Shown: positions 1 through 10,463, counted from the first letter of the stretch. The stretch: DNA of 64,000 nt from JBBCJR01 sp037190805 (GCA_037190805.1 JBBCJR010000014.1:1-64000); one strand, 5' to 3'. The notes: generated by a model not told the origin, from the sequence alone. Numbers and translations are program-made.

Positions 1-2
1 TT

Positions 3-40
3 AAAAAAGGCGCCGGCCGTATAATCGGGCCGCCGCCTTT
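3..40 (-). terminator. Rho-independent terminator of the NTF2-like gene
   Basis: Bases 6-18 and 28-40 form a 13-bp inverted repeat with one internal mismatch around a 9-base loop. Read leftwards, the stem is followed by a run of T (the A-run at 3-8 on the given strand). It lies about 20 bases past the stop codon of the leftward gene at 61-570, so it should end that transcript. Confidence 0.75.
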
Positions 41-60
41 CATTATGAGGTCGCCACCGC

Positions 61-570
61 TCAGCAGGCGACGGGCTTGCCCTTCGTAACGCCGGTGTAG
101 GAGACGATCTTCCAGCCGTCCGGGGTCCGCGCGACGATGTAGGCCGTGCCGCCAACCGACATCACCGAGCCGTCGGTCTTGTAGCGGGTGTTGTACCCGC
201 TGACGATCGCGGCATTGGCATTGAGAGCGCAGACACCTTCGACGGTGTATTCCGACTTGCCCCAGCCATTGGCGAGCAGTTGCTTCAGCGAACCCTCGAA
301 ACCGGCGAGCGCCTGCTCCTTGGTCAGGTCCACCCGCGGGCCCTGGCCACCGATCTGGATCCACGGGATGTTGAAGGATTCTTCCGGCAAGGCCTTCATG
401 TTATGATCCCGGAAGTGCTGGTAATATTTCTGCACCGTCGCCGTGGCCGCTTCCTTGACCGCCTTCGCCTCGGTCTCGCTGAGGCCCTGTTGCTGCGCGA
501 TCGCCGCGCCCGCGGACATGCCAAAGGCCAAGATCGCTAAACTGCCGGCAATCGTCCTGATGTTCGCCAT
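61..570 (-). CDS. Secreted NTF2-like (SgcJ/EcaC, DUF4440-type) protein
   Basis: 169-residue protein with a cleavable signal peptide (about residues 1-25, ending near AIAQQQ), then a single NTF2-like alpha+beta domain with the typical start (a helix with KYYQHFRDHN) and a closing strand-rich segment (WKIVSYTGVTKG). Such small periplasmic domains bind small ligands or act as isomerase-like folds; no catalytic residue is clear enough to assign a reaction. The start at 570 is chosen because AGGAGG lies about 10 bases upstream and the signal peptide begins there; a longer reading back to 675 would bury the signal. The gene stands alone and ends in its own terminator. Confidence 0.7.
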   Translation of the reverse strand: MANIRTIAGSLAILAFGMSAGAAIAQQQGLSETEAKAVKEAATATVQKYYQHFRDHNMKALPEESFNIPWIQIGGQGPRVDLTKEQALAGFEGSLKQLLANGWGKSEYTVEGVCALNANAAIVSGYNTRYKTDGSVMSVGGTAYIVARTPDGWKIVSYTGVTKGKPVAC

Positions 571-785
571 GGGAAACCCTCCTTTGGACACGGCTTGACG
601 CCGCACGTTGAGAACACGCCTGTTCCGGTCCTCAGGATCGCGGAAGACAGGGTTGCAGGCAAGAGCTGTCGCCAAGATCGCAAAAGAAGCCGCCGCTCCA
701 CCTGTTGGTCTGCGGCCGCATCAGCCCGCGTCGGGGGAGCGGAGCCGTCGTTGCCGCGTTGTGGTCAGACGACCGGGAGAATTAT

Positions 786-2225
786 GTGCGTAAAAGTTTG
801 ATTCAGCCGCTGTTTATTGGCCTGCTCCTCGCCTTGACCACCTGCGGCCCCAATCCCGACACTTCATCCGATGCCGGTGAAACTGCGGGGACCGCGCGGT
901 GGAGCGCCGCCACTGAACGACAGCTGCGCGAGGTAATCGACCGCCGCGCCGCCCATGGTCTCGATCATGTCAATTTCTCGGTGGACGGCGAACGGGGTAG
1001 CGCCGCCGGCGATGCGGCGCTGACCGCCAGCGCGCTGCGTTACGCGACAGCACTGGCACGAGGCGCATCCGACCCCGCCAAACTATATGACATCTACACC
1101 CTGCCCCGACCGGATGGGGATTTGGAACAGGGGCTCGCGAACGCACTCGCCAACGGCAAGGTTGCGGACTGGATCGAAAGCCTGGCGCCCTCCGATGGCG
1201 CCTACCGCAGCTTATCGCGCGCTTATGCAGCGCTGCGACGGCAGAGCAAAACGCCCGCCACCGTGATTCCCCCCGCCAGCCGGCCGCTCAAGCCCGGCGA
1301 GGCGGATCCACGCCTGCCCGCCATCGCCCGGCAGCTGGTGGCGTCAGGCTATCTCGATCGGGCGCCGGCATCGCTCGACCGCTACAATCCGGAGATGATC
1401 GCCGCGGTGCGGCGCATGCAGGCCGACTACGGCATCAAGCCTGATGGGGTTATCGGCGACGAGGCCCTTGAGATCCTCAACCTGTCGGACGCCGACCGCG
1501 CCCAGGCAATCGCGGTCGCGATGGAGCGGATACGCTGGATGGAACGCGATGCGCCGGCGACCCGCATCGACGTCAACATCGCCGCAGCGACGCTCACCTA
1601 CTGGCGCGACGGCAAGATCGTCGACCGTCGCAAGGTCGTCGTCGGCAAGCCGGAAACCGAAACGCCCCAACTGCAATCACCGATCTACCGTCTCGTCGCC
1701 AACCCGACATGGACGGTGCCCCGTTCAATCGAACGCAGGGAGATCGCCGGCAAGGGCGCAGCCTATCTGCGGCGCAATAACATGGTCCGGAAGGACGGCT
1801 GGATCGTGCAGCAGCCCGGCCCGCAGAATTCGCTCGGCCTCGTCAAGTTCGACATGAAGAACGACCATCAGATCTACCTGCACGACACGCCGGCCAAACC
1901 GTTGTTCGAGCAGATCCAGCGTCAGCGCAGCCATGGCTGCGTGCGGGTGGCGGACGCGCTGGGATTTGCTGAAATACTGGCCCGCGAGGCAGGAGTTCTC
2001 GATCAATGGACCAGCGCGCGGGCGACCGGCAAGGAAAGCTTCGTTTCCCTGCCGAACGAAATTCCGGTACGGCTCCTTTACCATACGGTCCTGATCGACG
2101 ACGCAGGCGAACCGATCGTCCGTGCCGATCCCTATGGTTGGAACGCGCGTGTGGCCGAAGCGCTCGGCTTCCCGGTAAAGCAGCCTCTCCGGTTGCGTCC
2201 GTCCGACACCGACGTCGGCCCCTGA
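786..2225 (+). CDS. L,D-transpeptidase (YcbB-like) lipoprotein
   Basis: 479-residue cell-wall cross-linking enzyme. The GTG start at 786 follows GGGAGA by five bases and yields a lipoprotein-type signal with a candidate lipidated Cys20 (LALTTC). An N-terminal scaffold region is followed by a peptidoglycan-binding helical domain (YNPEMIAAVRRMQADYGIKPDG) and a YkuD catalytic domain. The catalytic motif SHGCVRV is present with Cys385, and the upstream His belongs to a YLHDTP segment. The family forms 3-3 meso-DAP cross-links or attaches proteins to peptidoglycan in the periplasm. The domain order matches YcbB/LdtD rather than the short ErfK/YbiS type. It appears to be monocistronic. Confidence 0.85.
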   Translation: MRKSLIQPLFIGLLLALTTCGPNPDTSSDAGETAGTARWSAATERQLREVIDRRAAHGLDHVNFSVDGERGSAAGDAALTASALRYATALARGASDPAKLYDIYTLPRPDGDLEQGLANALANGKVADWIESLAPSDGAYRSLSRAYAALRRQSKTPATVIPPASRPLKPGEADPRLPAIARQLVASGYLDRAPASLDRYNPEMIAAVRRMQADYGIKPDGVIGDEALEILNLSDADRAQAIAVAMERIRWMERDAPATRIDVNIAAATLTYWRDGKIVDRRKVVVGKPETETPQLQSPIYRLVANPTWTVPRSIERREIAGKGAAYLRRNNMVRKDGWIVQQPGPQNSLGLVKFDMKNDHQIYLHDTPAKPLFEQIQRQRSHGCVRVADALGFAEILAREAGVLDQWTSARATGKESFVSLPNEIPVRLLYHTVLIDDAGEPIVRADPYGWNARVAEALGFPVKQPLRLRPSDTDVGP

Positions 2226-2487
2226 AACGCGGAGCGCGAGGGAATCTCAATCCCGCGCGTCGCCCCTCGTACCGGCACTCGATACGACTTGCGCGTGAAT
2301 TGAGCACAACTGACTCACCCGACAGGCAACGCCTTGCCGGGATAGGAAAAATCACCCGATCGACGATAGCCCCCTAAGGAATTGACCGCGCTAGCGGCCC
2401 GATCGCCTCTTGCCTAACAGGTCATCGGCAAAGAATAGATCTCACAAACAGACGAGACTCGATAACGCTGCCAGGGGGGAAGATGTC

Positions 2488-5457
2488 ATGAAGCGCGGTT
2501 CGATCGTGCCTGCCGCGATAGCGGCGAGTGTCCTGATGACGATGCCGGGATCATCGGTCGCGCAACCGGCCCCGCCCACCAGGATGACCGACGTCGACGT
2601 TGAAGAAGGAACGTCGATGTCGGTCGCCGTCTCACCGGACGGCCGGCAGCTGGTCATCGACCTTCAGGGCAGCTTGTGGATCGTGCCGGCGGCGGGTGGC
2701 GCGGCGCGGCGGATCACCGACGTCTTCAACGATGCGCGCCAACCGATGTGGTCGCCAGACGGCAAGACCATCGCCTTCTTCGCCTATCGCGACGGGGGCT
2801 ACGACCTGTGGGCGGTCGCGCCTGACGGAAGCGGACAGCGGAAGCTCACCGCCGGCGCCTTCGACGATCGCGATCCATCCTGGTCCCCGGACGGCAGCCG
2901 CATCGCCTTTGCCTCCGACCGCGGCGAGCCGGGACGCAGCAGCTACAATATCTGGACGCTCGAGGTCGCCACCGGGCAGCTGGAGCAGGTGACGTTCAAC
3001 ACCTCCGAAAACCGCCTGCCATCCTGGTCGCCGGATGGCCGGCAGATCGCCTATTCCAGCACGCGTGACGGCATATCGGCCTTGTGGGCGGTCACACCCG
3101 GCGCGCGGGACGAGCGCGAGATCCGGCGATCGACAGGACGGATCGACGCGCCATCATGGGGGCCAGGGGGGCAACTCGCCTATGTCGTCCAGGACGGCAA
3201 TGACAGCCGGCTGGAAATCGACGGCAGGCCGGTTTCGGGTCGCGAGAATGTCTTTCCGTTCCGGGTGTCGTGGACGCCGGGGACGACAGAGTTCCACTAT
3301 GTGTCCGATGGCCGCATCCGCAAGCGGTCGGGAACAGGGGGAGCGGTGAAGACGGTGCCATTCACCGCCCGGCTTCAGGTCGCGAAACATCCGCCGGTCC
3401 AGTCTTCGCGCGATTTCGATTCGACCGCGCCCAGAGCGGCGCTGGGCATCGTTGCCCCCGCGCTGTCGCCGGATGGCAAGCAAGTCGCTTTCGTCGCGCT
3501 CGGCGATCTCCATGTCGCTCCGGTCGGTGGTGGCGCCCCCGCCAACCTGACGCGCGACGGGGCGGTCGAGGCCGACCCGGCCTGGTCGCCCGACGGCAGC
3601 CGGCTGGTCTATTCCTCGGACAAGGGCGGCGGTCTGCCGCAGCTGTGGATTCGCGACCTCGCCACCGGTCAGGATCGCCAGCTGACCAATCTCGACGTCC
3701 AACCGCTGGGCGCAGCCTGGTCGCCCGATGGGTCGCGCATCGCCTTCATCGACGTCGACGGCATGTGGGGTGTCGCGGGCCTCGCCGTGGTCGATGTGGA
3801 CAGCGGAAAGATCACGCGCCTCCAGCCTTCCCTCGGCCAGCCGGGGCGCCCGACCTGGTCGGCCGATGGCCAGCATGTCGCGATCAGCCTGTCCCTGCCT
3901 TTTTCCAGGAGTTTCCGGGAAGGCACCAATCAGGTCTATGTGGTCCGCGCCGATGGTCAGGGCGAACCTCAATGGCAGGTTCCGGTCGCCAATCTGTCGA
4001 TCGACACGCGCGGCGGCGCCGGGCCGATATGGTCGCCCGACGGCGGCAAGATGGCGGCGATCTATGAAGGTCAGCTGAGGATATGGCCGGTGTCGGCGAC
4101 GGGCGCGCCGCTGGGACCACCGCGCGCCGTGACCAGCGAGATCGCTCATTCACCGAGCTGGGCCGGGGATTCCCAGACTATCCTCTATCAGTCGAACGAC
4201 AGGCTGAAGACCGTCGATATCGAAACCGGCGCCATCCGCGAGGTGCCGTTCGATCTCAGCTACACGCTCGCCAAGCCCACCGGACGGATGGTGATCCACG
4301 CGGGGCGGATGGTCGACGCGGTGCGTGACGTGACCCAACGCGATGTGGACATCGTCATCGAAGGCAACCGTATCGTCGAGGTTCGCCCCCACGATGCCGC
4401 GCTGCACCAGGGCGCCGAGACTGTCGATGCCGGCGGCCTGACGGCGATGCCGGGGCTGATCGAATATCACGCCCATGTCCAGAAGGACTTCGGGGCCAAT
4501 GTCCACCGGGCGTGGCTGGCCTATGGCGTCACCACGGTGCGCGATCCGGGCAACCAGCCTTATCACGGGGTCGAGGATCGCGAGGCGAGCGAGGCCGGGG
4601 TCCGCATCGGTCCGCGTATCTATACCACCGGCCATCTGATGGAATGGCAGCGCGTCTACTACAAGATGGGCGTCGCCATCTCCGGCCCGGCGCATCTGGA
4701 GCTGGAACTGGGCCGGGCGCGGGCGCTGAAATATGATCTGCTGAAAAGCTATGTCCGCCTGCCGGATCTGCAGCAGCGCCGGCTGGTCGAGTTCGCCCAC
4801 AATGTGATGGGCGTGCCGGTGACGACGCACGAGGTTTATCCGGCCTCCTTCGTCGGCGCCGACGCGACCGAGCATCTGGGGGCGACCAGCCGGCGCGGCT
4901 ATTCGCCCAAGCAGGGTCCGCTGGGACGCGCGTATCAGGATGTGGTGAAGCTGTTCGGTGCCAGCGGCCGGTCGATCACGCCCACCAATTTCGGGTCATT
5001 GTCCTATTATCTCGCGGCCCACCCCGAGTTGCGTGCCGACCCGCGCCTCGCCCTCTATCCCGCCTGGGCGCAAAAGGCGGTGCGGACCGATGACGGCCCG
5101 TCGAAAGCACAAGCCGCCTCTCGACCCGGAGCGGCGAAGGCGATCAAGGACCTGTATGCGGCCGGCGTGCCGATCGTCGCCGGCACCGACACGCCAGTCG
5201 CGATCAACCTCCACGCCGAACTCGCCTCCTATGTCGAGGCCGGGCTGACGCCGTTCCAGGCGTTGCAGACGGCGACCTCCGTACCCGCCGCGCAGCTTGG
5301 CCTCGATGCCGGCGTGATCGCGCCGGGCAAGCTGGCCGATATCGTGCTGGTGGACGGCGACCCGCGCCAGGACATCGCAAATACCGTCAAGGTGCGGCGG
5401 GTGATCAGCAACGGCCGTCTGTTCGAGGTGACCGACCTTGTCGGCAAAGGACCCTGA
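2488..5457 (+). CDS. Secreted amidohydrolase fused to a TolB-like beta-propeller
   Basis: 989-residue protein with a signal peptide (about residues 1-25). Roughly residues 35-590 are repeated WSPDG/LSPDG blades typical of TolB/PD40 propellers. The C-terminal 380 residues form an amidohydrolase domain of the imidazolonepropionase-like group: HxH in EYHAHVQ, a candidate carboxylated Lys in LLKSYVRLP, a later His in THEVYP, and the metal-binding Asp in GTDTP. The ATG at 2488 has a GGGGGGAAG ribosome site. Relatives are annotated as periplasmic amidohydrolases acting on cyclic amides, dipeptides or carbamates; the substrate cannot be told here. A second amidohydrolase follows 147 bases downstream, so the two may be cotranscribed. 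Confidence 0.8.
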   Translation: MKRGSIVPAAIAASVLMTMPGSSVAQPAPPTRMTDVDVEEGTSMSVAVSPDGRQLVIDLQGSLWIVPAAGGAARRITDVFNDARQPMWSPDGKTIAFFAYRDGGYDLWAVAPDGSGQRKLTAGAFDDRDPSWSPDGSRIAFASDRGEPGRSSYNIWTLEVATGQLEQVTFNTSENRLPSWSPDGRQIAYSSTRDGISALWAVTPGARDEREIRRSTGRIDAPSWGPGGQLAYVVQDGNDSRLEIDGRPVSGRENVFPFRVSWTPGTTEFHYVSDGRIRKRSGTGGAVKTVPFTARLQVAKHPPVQSSRDFDSTAPRAALGIVAPALSPDGKQVAFVALGDLHVAPVGGGAPANLTRDGAVEADPAWSPDGSRLVYSSDKGGGLPQLWIRDLATGQDRQLTNLDVQPLGAAWSPDGSRIAFIDVDGMWGVAGLAVVDVDSGKITRLQPSLGQPGRPTWSADGQHVAISLSLPFSRSFREGTNQVYVVRADGQGEPQWQVPVANLSIDTRGGAGPIWSPDGGKMAAIYEGQLRIWPVSATGAPLGPPRAVTSEIAHSPSWAGDSQTILYQSNDRLKTVDIETGAIREVPFDLSYTLAKPTGRMVIHAGRMVDAVRDVTQRDVDIVIEGNRIVEVRPHDAALHQGAETVDAGGLTAMPGLIEYHAHVQKDFGANVHRAWLAYGVTTVRDPGNQPYHGVEDREASEAGVRIGPRIYTTGHLMEWQRVYYKMGVAISGPAHLELELGRARALKYDLLKSYVRLPDLQQRRLVEFAHNVMGVPVTTHEVYPASFVGADATEHLGATSRRGYSPKQGPLGRAYQDVVKLFGASGRSITPTNFGSLSYYLAAHPELRADPRLALYPAWAQKAVRTDDGPSKAQAASRPGAAKAIKDLYAAGVPIVAGTDTPVAINLHAELASYVEAGLTPFQALQTATSVPAAQLGLDAGVIAPGKLADIVLVDGDPRQDIANTVKVRRVISNGRLFEVTDLVGKGP

Positions 5458-5604
5458 TCCGAGCAGGCTCCGGGGAAGAAGCCCTTTCCGATCGGTGCCG
5501 TAACATTGTTCTGGACATCGGCTGGCCCGTGGTCATGCTGGATCGTCGAAGCATCGAGCAGAACAAGGCGCGGTCTGACGCCACCGATTGGACAGGGATG
5601 AAAG

Positions 5605-7329
5605 ATGACATCGATCAACGAAAGCCGCCGCAATTTCCTCAACATGTCCGGTCTGGGCGTGGCGGGACTGATGGGAAGCCAATGGTCGGGCGCGGCAGTC
5701 GCGGCCGGCTCACTCTCCCCGGACCTGATCGTATTCAACGCCAAGGTCTATACGGTCGACGACAGCCAGCCGACCGCCCAGGCGTTCGCGATCAAGAATG
5801 ACCGCTTCATTGCGGTCGGCAGCAATGACGAGATCAAGGGCTATGCCGGCCCGGACACAAAGCGCTTCGATGCCGCCGGTGCGACCATCGTTCCCGGCTT
5901 CATCGATTCCCACATCCACGCCAGCGGCGGGCGGCTGCTCTACGGGGTACCGGTCGGCCACCCCTATGACGTCGAGTTCGTCACCATCGAGGACATCATC
6001 GAGAAGCTGCGCAAGAAGGCCAGCGAATTGCCGCCCGGCACGTGGATCCAGGGCACCTTCTTCGACGACACCAAGGTCAAGGATGGGCGCAAGCTCACGC
6101 GGCAGGACCTCGACAAGGCGTCGACCCAGCATCCGATTCATGTTCGTCACAGGGGCGGCCATATCGGCTGGTACAACAGCAAGGCCTTCGAACTGGCCGG
6201 CGTCACCCGCGACACCCCCAACCCGCCGGGCGGCGAGTTCGACCACGGCCCCGATGGCGACTTGACCGGCATGGTCGCCGAGCGCGCCCATCGCGCCTTT
6301 GCGGACGTCGGCCTGCACGAGACCTTCACGCCCGAGCAGGAGCGAGATCGGGCGCGGCGGGCGGCCGCCTTCACGTCGAAGGAGCTGGTCCGCTATGGAC
6401 TCACCAGCGTCCAGACCAACACCAGCCACTTCAACGAACTGCTGGCGCTGCAGGACATCTTCGCCGACGGCGAGCTGCTCTATCGGGTCAATTACGAAGT
6501 CGGCGGGCAGATTCTGGAAGCAATGATCGCCAATGGCATCCGGTCCGGCTTCGGCAATGAGTGGCTGAAGCTGGGCGCGACGACCGAATATGTCGTCGAC
6601 GGCTCCTTCTCTGGCCGGACGATGGCGATCAGCACCGGCTATCCCGGAACCAACCCGACCTATTACGGCATCGTCACCGAAAAGCAGGACGTCATCAACG
6701 CCTGGGTCGACCGGGTTCACCGGGCGGGCATCATCCCCAATATCCACGCCAATGGCGACGTCGGCATCGCCAACACGCTGACGGCCTACGAACTGGCCTA
6801 CAAAGCCAATCCGGTCGCCAACTGGAGGCCCAAGATCACCCATTGCACGATGATCAACGACGACATCCTGCGGCGGATGAAGGCGATCAACGCCTGCCCG
6901 GCCGCTTTTACCGCCTACACCTACTACAACACCGACAAGTTCCATTATTATGGCCGCGACATCATGAACCACTGCATGGCGTTCCGCTCGTTCATTGATG
7001 CCGGCATTGTCTCGTCGTCCGGTTCGGACTGGGAAGCGGGGCCGCTGGCGCCGCTGATGGGCATCCAGGGCATGGTCACGCGCAAGGGCTGGAACGGCGA
7101 GGTATGGGGCGAAAAGCAGCGGGTGACGGTGGCCGAGGCGATCAGGATCAGCACCTTGAATGGCGCCTACACCAGCTACGAGGAGGATATTAAGGGGTCG
7201 ATCTCTCCCGGCAAGCTGGCTGACTATGTCGTCCTCGACAAGGATCCGCACACGGTCGATCCGGAAACCATCATGGGCATCAAAATCCTGCGCACGGTGA
7301 CGGGAGGCCGCACGGTCTACGAGGCCTGA
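5605..7329 (+). CDS. Tat-exported amidohydrolase (YtcJ-like, amidohydrolase family 3)
   Basis: 574-residue metal-dependent hydrolase. The N-terminus carries a Tat-like signal (SRRNFLNMSGLGVAG, cleaved near residues 33-36). The body follows the YtcJ/NfdA plan: DLIVFNAKVYTVD at the start of the beta-sandwich, PGFIDSHIHASGG as the HxH metal site, HRGGHIGWYNSKA in the middle, NIHANGDVG and a late SSGSDWEAGPLAP Asp site, closing with GKLADYVVLDKDP. The family hydrolyses N-substituted amides and formamides; the native substrate is unknown. It directly follows another exported amidohydrolase in the same direction, suggesting related catabolic roles in the periplasm. Confidence 0.82.
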   Translation: MTSINESRRNFLNMSGLGVAGLMGSQWSGAAVAAGSLSPDLIVFNAKVYTVDDSQPTAQAFAIKNDRFIAVGSNDEIKGYAGPDTKRFDAAGATIVPGFIDSHIHASGGRLLYGVPVGHPYDVEFVTIEDIIEKLRKKASELPPGTWIQGTFFDDTKVKDGRKLTRQDLDKASTQHPIHVRHRGGHIGWYNSKAFELAGVTRDTPNPPGGEFDHGPDGDLTGMVAERAHRAFADVGLHETFTPEQERDRARRAAAFTSKELVRYGLTSVQTNTSHFNELLALQDIFADGELLYRVNYEVGGQILEAMIANGIRSGFGNEWLKLGATTEYVVDGSFSGRTMAISTGYPGTNPTYYGIVTEKQDVINAWVDRVHRAGIIPNIHANGDVGIANTLTAYELAYKANPVANWRPKITHCTMINDDILRRMKAINACPAAFTAYTYYNTDKFHYYGRDIMNHCMAFRSFIDAGIVSSSGSDWEAGPLAPLMGIQGMVTRKGWNGEVWGEKQRVTVAEAIRISTLNGAYTSYEEDIKGSISPGKLADYVVLDKDPHTVDPETIMGIKILRTVTGGRTVYEA

Positions 7330-7424
7330 GGCAGGGCGAAGGGACACCGACACGCCTGCCGTCCTTCCAGCCGGGCGAAACGACGATTGTCTCAAAGGGA
7401 CGGCGCAGCGCCGCCGGCCCTTCG

Positions 7425-10232
7425 CTAATCGCGTTTCAGCTCGGTAACCTCGGCGATCGCTTCGGCAAGTCGGGCCTGATCAAACGGCTTGCCGAGGCGC
7501 ACGATATCAGCGCGGGAAGTTCTGATGCCTTCGCCATAACCGCTGGCGATGATCGTGGGCATTCCAGGCCTGATCTCGTCAATGGCCGCGATCAGGTCGA
7601 CGCCGGTCATATCGGGCATCGCCTGGTCCGTTATGAGCAGGTCGATATCATCGCGAGCTCGAAACGCGGCAAGCGCGCTCGCCGCGGACTCGGCTTCGAT
7701 CACCTCATGTCCAAGGTCCTCAAGCAGCGCGGCGGTGTTGATCAACACGAGGGGATCATCATCGACCGCCAGGATGGTCCGGCGGAAAACCTGGCATTGA
7801 TGCGCTTCCGGGACGACAGGATCGGCTGGCCTGTCAGCCTCAGCCGAGACGGGCAGCCAGAGTACGGCGCTCGTCCCTTCCTCCACCTCGCTCAGCAACT
7901 CGAACGTTCCGCCGATCTGCTGCGCCATGCCGTGCACCATCGGCAAACCCAGCCCGGTCCCTTTTCCGATCCCTTTCGTGGTGAAGAATGGCTCGGTCGC
8001 GCGCTGGAGGGTATCGGCATTCATGCCCATGCCCTTGTCCTTCACCACGAGGCGCACATAGCTGCCAGCCGGCAGTTTGCTGGCGGTGCTCTCGCCCATC
8101 TCCTCGCGCGTGGCGGAGATCAGAATTTGGCCCCCCAATGGCGTCGCATCGCGCGCGTTCACAATGAGGTTGAGAATGGCCATTTCGAGTTGATTGGCAT
8201 CCGCCCGCACCAGCGGCAGCTTGAGCGGAAAGCTGGTCGAGATCGGCCATTCGGGACCAATTGATCGCTGCACGAGGTCGTTCATGCCTGACAGGAGTTG
8301 CGATACGTCGACGGGATCGACCTTCAGGTCCTGACGACGCGCGAAGGCAAGCATGCGCTGCGTGAGCGTGGCACCGCGCTCAGCCCCTTCAACGGCATTG
8401 CTGAGCAAGCGATGGGACAAGGGATCGTCGGGCAGGCGCTTGCGCAGCAAAGCAAGGCTGCTCATCACCGCCATCAGCAGATTGTTGAAATCATGCGCGA
8501 TACCGCCGGTCAATTGACCGATCGCGTCCATCTTCTGAGATTGGAACAGCGCCTCGCGCGCAACTTCGAGCTCACGCTGCGTCTGCTCGCGCTCGGTGAT
8601 GTCACGCGTGATCTTGGCGAAGCCGATCGGTCGCCCCCGGTCGTCGCGGATCGCGTCGATCACCACGCTGGCGCGGAACCGCTCGCCATTCTTGCGCAAC
8701 CGCCAGCCCTCGGCGAGGAATCGTCCTTCCCTGCGCGCCGTCTCCAGCGCCCGGACGGGCTCACCCCTCTCGCGATCCTCATCGGTGTAGAAGCGCGAGA
8801 AATGCGCTCCGATAATCTCATCGGGATCATAGCCCTTGATGTGTCGCGCGCCCTCGTTCCAGCTGGAAACATAGCCCTCGAGGTCGATCATGTAGATCGC
8901 ATAGTCGGTCACGCCCTGGACGAGGTGTCTGAACTGCTCCTCGCTGCTGCTGAGCGCCTTCTCGACCTTGCGCCGCTCGGTCACGTCGCGCCCATAGGCA
9001 TAGACCAGCCCGTCCTCGAGCGTCGTGTGCCATTCGATCTGGCGATAACTTCCGTCCGTGGCGCGGAACCGGTTCTCATAATAGGTGAGATCCTGCTCGC
9101 GGAGCGCGTCGGACAGCGCCTCCCGGCTCGCCGCGATGTCATCGGGATGCATGAAATCGCTGAACGACCGCCCAACCACCGTCGCGACCGAGTGTCCCAG
9201 AATCCGTGTCCAGGAGGGGCTGACCGACTGGAACACCCCGTCCGCATCGACCACGACCATAAGATCGCGTGACACACGCCACATGCGGTCGCCCCGGCGG
9301 CGTTCCCCCTGAAGCGCGTCGACGTGGGCGAGAGCGCCGCCGATCTGACCCGCGACAAGCCGCGCGACGTTGAGGATATCCGGGTCATCGCCACGATAGG
9401 GGTTAAGCCCGAGGATCAAAGCGGCCGCATCCGCGCCGTCGCCAACTCCGGGAATCGCGATCATGATCGCCTGTTCCGGCGGACGCTCCCACGCCCCCAT
9501 TGGCCACGCCACGTTCGGCGGCAGCGTGACAACCTCGCCCGACTGGTCGAAACGCTCCGGCAGGGAGCCGTTCATCTGCTCGAACAGCCCGCTGTCGTCG
9601 CCAGCTTCCTCGTCGCCGGCGAGGCGTAGGGCGATAAAGGGAAAGTCCCGGCGATTGGCGGCGAACGCAGCATGAACCGCAGAGCGAATCGTGTCATGAT
9701 CGGTCGCCTTGGCGAGCGACAGGCCGAGCTGGCGCAGGGTCTCGAGGCGCCTGGCGCCGATGATGCGCGCGGTCTCCTCGTTCACTACGCACAGCAGGCC
9801 GCCGACCTTGCCGGAGGCGTCGTGGAGCGGGCTGTACGAAAAGCTGTGGTAGGTCTCCTCGGGAAACCCGCTGCGCTCGAGCAGCAGAAGCCGCTCGCGA
9901 TTCCACGTCGACTCACCGCCGCGCACACGCTCAACCTGGTCGGCGACCTGATCGTACACCTCTGACCAGACCTCCCGAAACGGTCGACCAAGCATCGCCG
10001 GGTGCTTGAGGCCGAGCGTCGGAATATAAGCGTCATTATAGAAGAACCGCAGATCGGGACCCCAGCCGAGCCACATTTCGAACCGGGTCGTCAGCAGCAT
10101 GCGCAGGGGGATTTTGAGCGCGTCCGGCCAGTGACGTGGATCGCCTAACGGGGTGGCGCGCCAATCATGCTCGCGCATGATGCGCGCCATCTCGCTCGTG
10201 CCAGGGAAGATATCAGCAGACTCGTTTTCCAT
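7425..10232 (-). CDS. Hybrid sensor histidine kinase with PAS/GAF input and receiver domain
   Basis: 935-residue soluble kinase. Approximate order: N-terminal PAS (30-160), GAF-like domain (165-300), PAS (315-430), PAS with PAC (435-555), HisKA with GQLTGGIAHDFNNLL as the H-box (about 590), HATPase_c with NLIVNARDAT N-box and GTGLGLPM G-box, then a receiver domain (about 815-935) whose phosphoacceptor Asp is in LLITDQAMPDMTG. No membrane segment is visible, so it should sense a cytoplasmic cue. It has no DNA-binding output and no response regulator beside it, so it is an orphan whose partner is encoded elsewhere. It converges with the amidohydrolase gene across a 95-base gap. Confidence 0.85.
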   Translation of the reverse strand: MENESADIFPGTSEMARIMREHDWRATPLGDPRHWPDALKIPLRMLLTTRFEMWLGWGPDLRFFYNDAYIPTLGLKHPAMLGRPFREVWSEVYDQVADQVERVRGGESTWNRERLLLLERSGFPEETYHSFSYSPLHDASGKVGGLLCVVNEETARIIGARRLETLRQLGLSLAKATDHDTIRSAVHAAFAANRRDFPFIALRLAGDEEAGDDSGLFEQMNGSLPERFDQSGEVVTLPPNVAWPMGAWERPPEQAIMIAIPGVGDGADAAALILGLNPYRGDDPDILNVARLVAGQIGGALAHVDALQGERRRGDRMWRVSRDLMVVVDADGVFQSVSPSWTRILGHSVATVVGRSFSDFMHPDDIAASREALSDALREQDLTYYENRFRATDGSYRQIEWHTTLEDGLVYAYGRDVTERRKVEKALSSSEEQFRHLVQGVTDYAIYMIDLEGYVSSWNEGARHIKGYDPDEIIGAHFSRFYTDEDRERGEPVRALETARREGRFLAEGWRLRKNGERFRASVVIDAIRDDRGRPIGFAKITRDITEREQTQRELEVAREALFQSQKMDAIGQLTGGIAHDFNNLLMAVMSSLALLRKRLPDDPLSHRLLSNAVEGAERGATLTQRMLAFARRQDLKVDPVDVSQLLSGMNDLVQRSIGPEWPISTSFPLKLPLVRADANQLEMAILNLIVNARDATPLGGQILISATREEMGESTASKLPAGSYVRLVVKDKGMGMNADTLQRATEPFFTTKGIGKGTGLGLPMVHGMAQQIGGTFELLSEVEEGTSAVLWLPVSAEADRPADPVVPEAHQCQVFRRTILAVDDDPLVLINTAALLEDLGHEVIEAESAASALAAFRARDDIDLLITDQAMPDMTGVDLIAAIDEIRPGMPTIIASGYGEGIRTSRADIVRLGKPFDQARLAEAIAEVTELKRD

Positions 10233-10463
10233 GACCCCGGCGCATCTCCCCCCTTATGCTCCTTCGTCAAACGCCTGCCTGTCGAATTGGATGCGCGCAA
10301 CGCTCCGCCGACAAGGGGGCTTTCCGACCACGCCGGACGCCACTGACAGCAGCCCTTTTGGGACGATATCGGGGAACAGGACCGGACGGACTCCACCGGC
10401 TCGCCTTGCCCCGGTCCGCCTCGTTCTCAGTTCGGCTCTGTGCGGGCTGGCAATTTCACCCCG

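Noticed and set aside
5710..7395. Long leftward reading opposite the YtcJ-like amidohydrolase
   Set aside because: High-GC antisense shadow: Arg/Asp/Gly-rich, no domain, and the rightward gene has a full set of family motifs.
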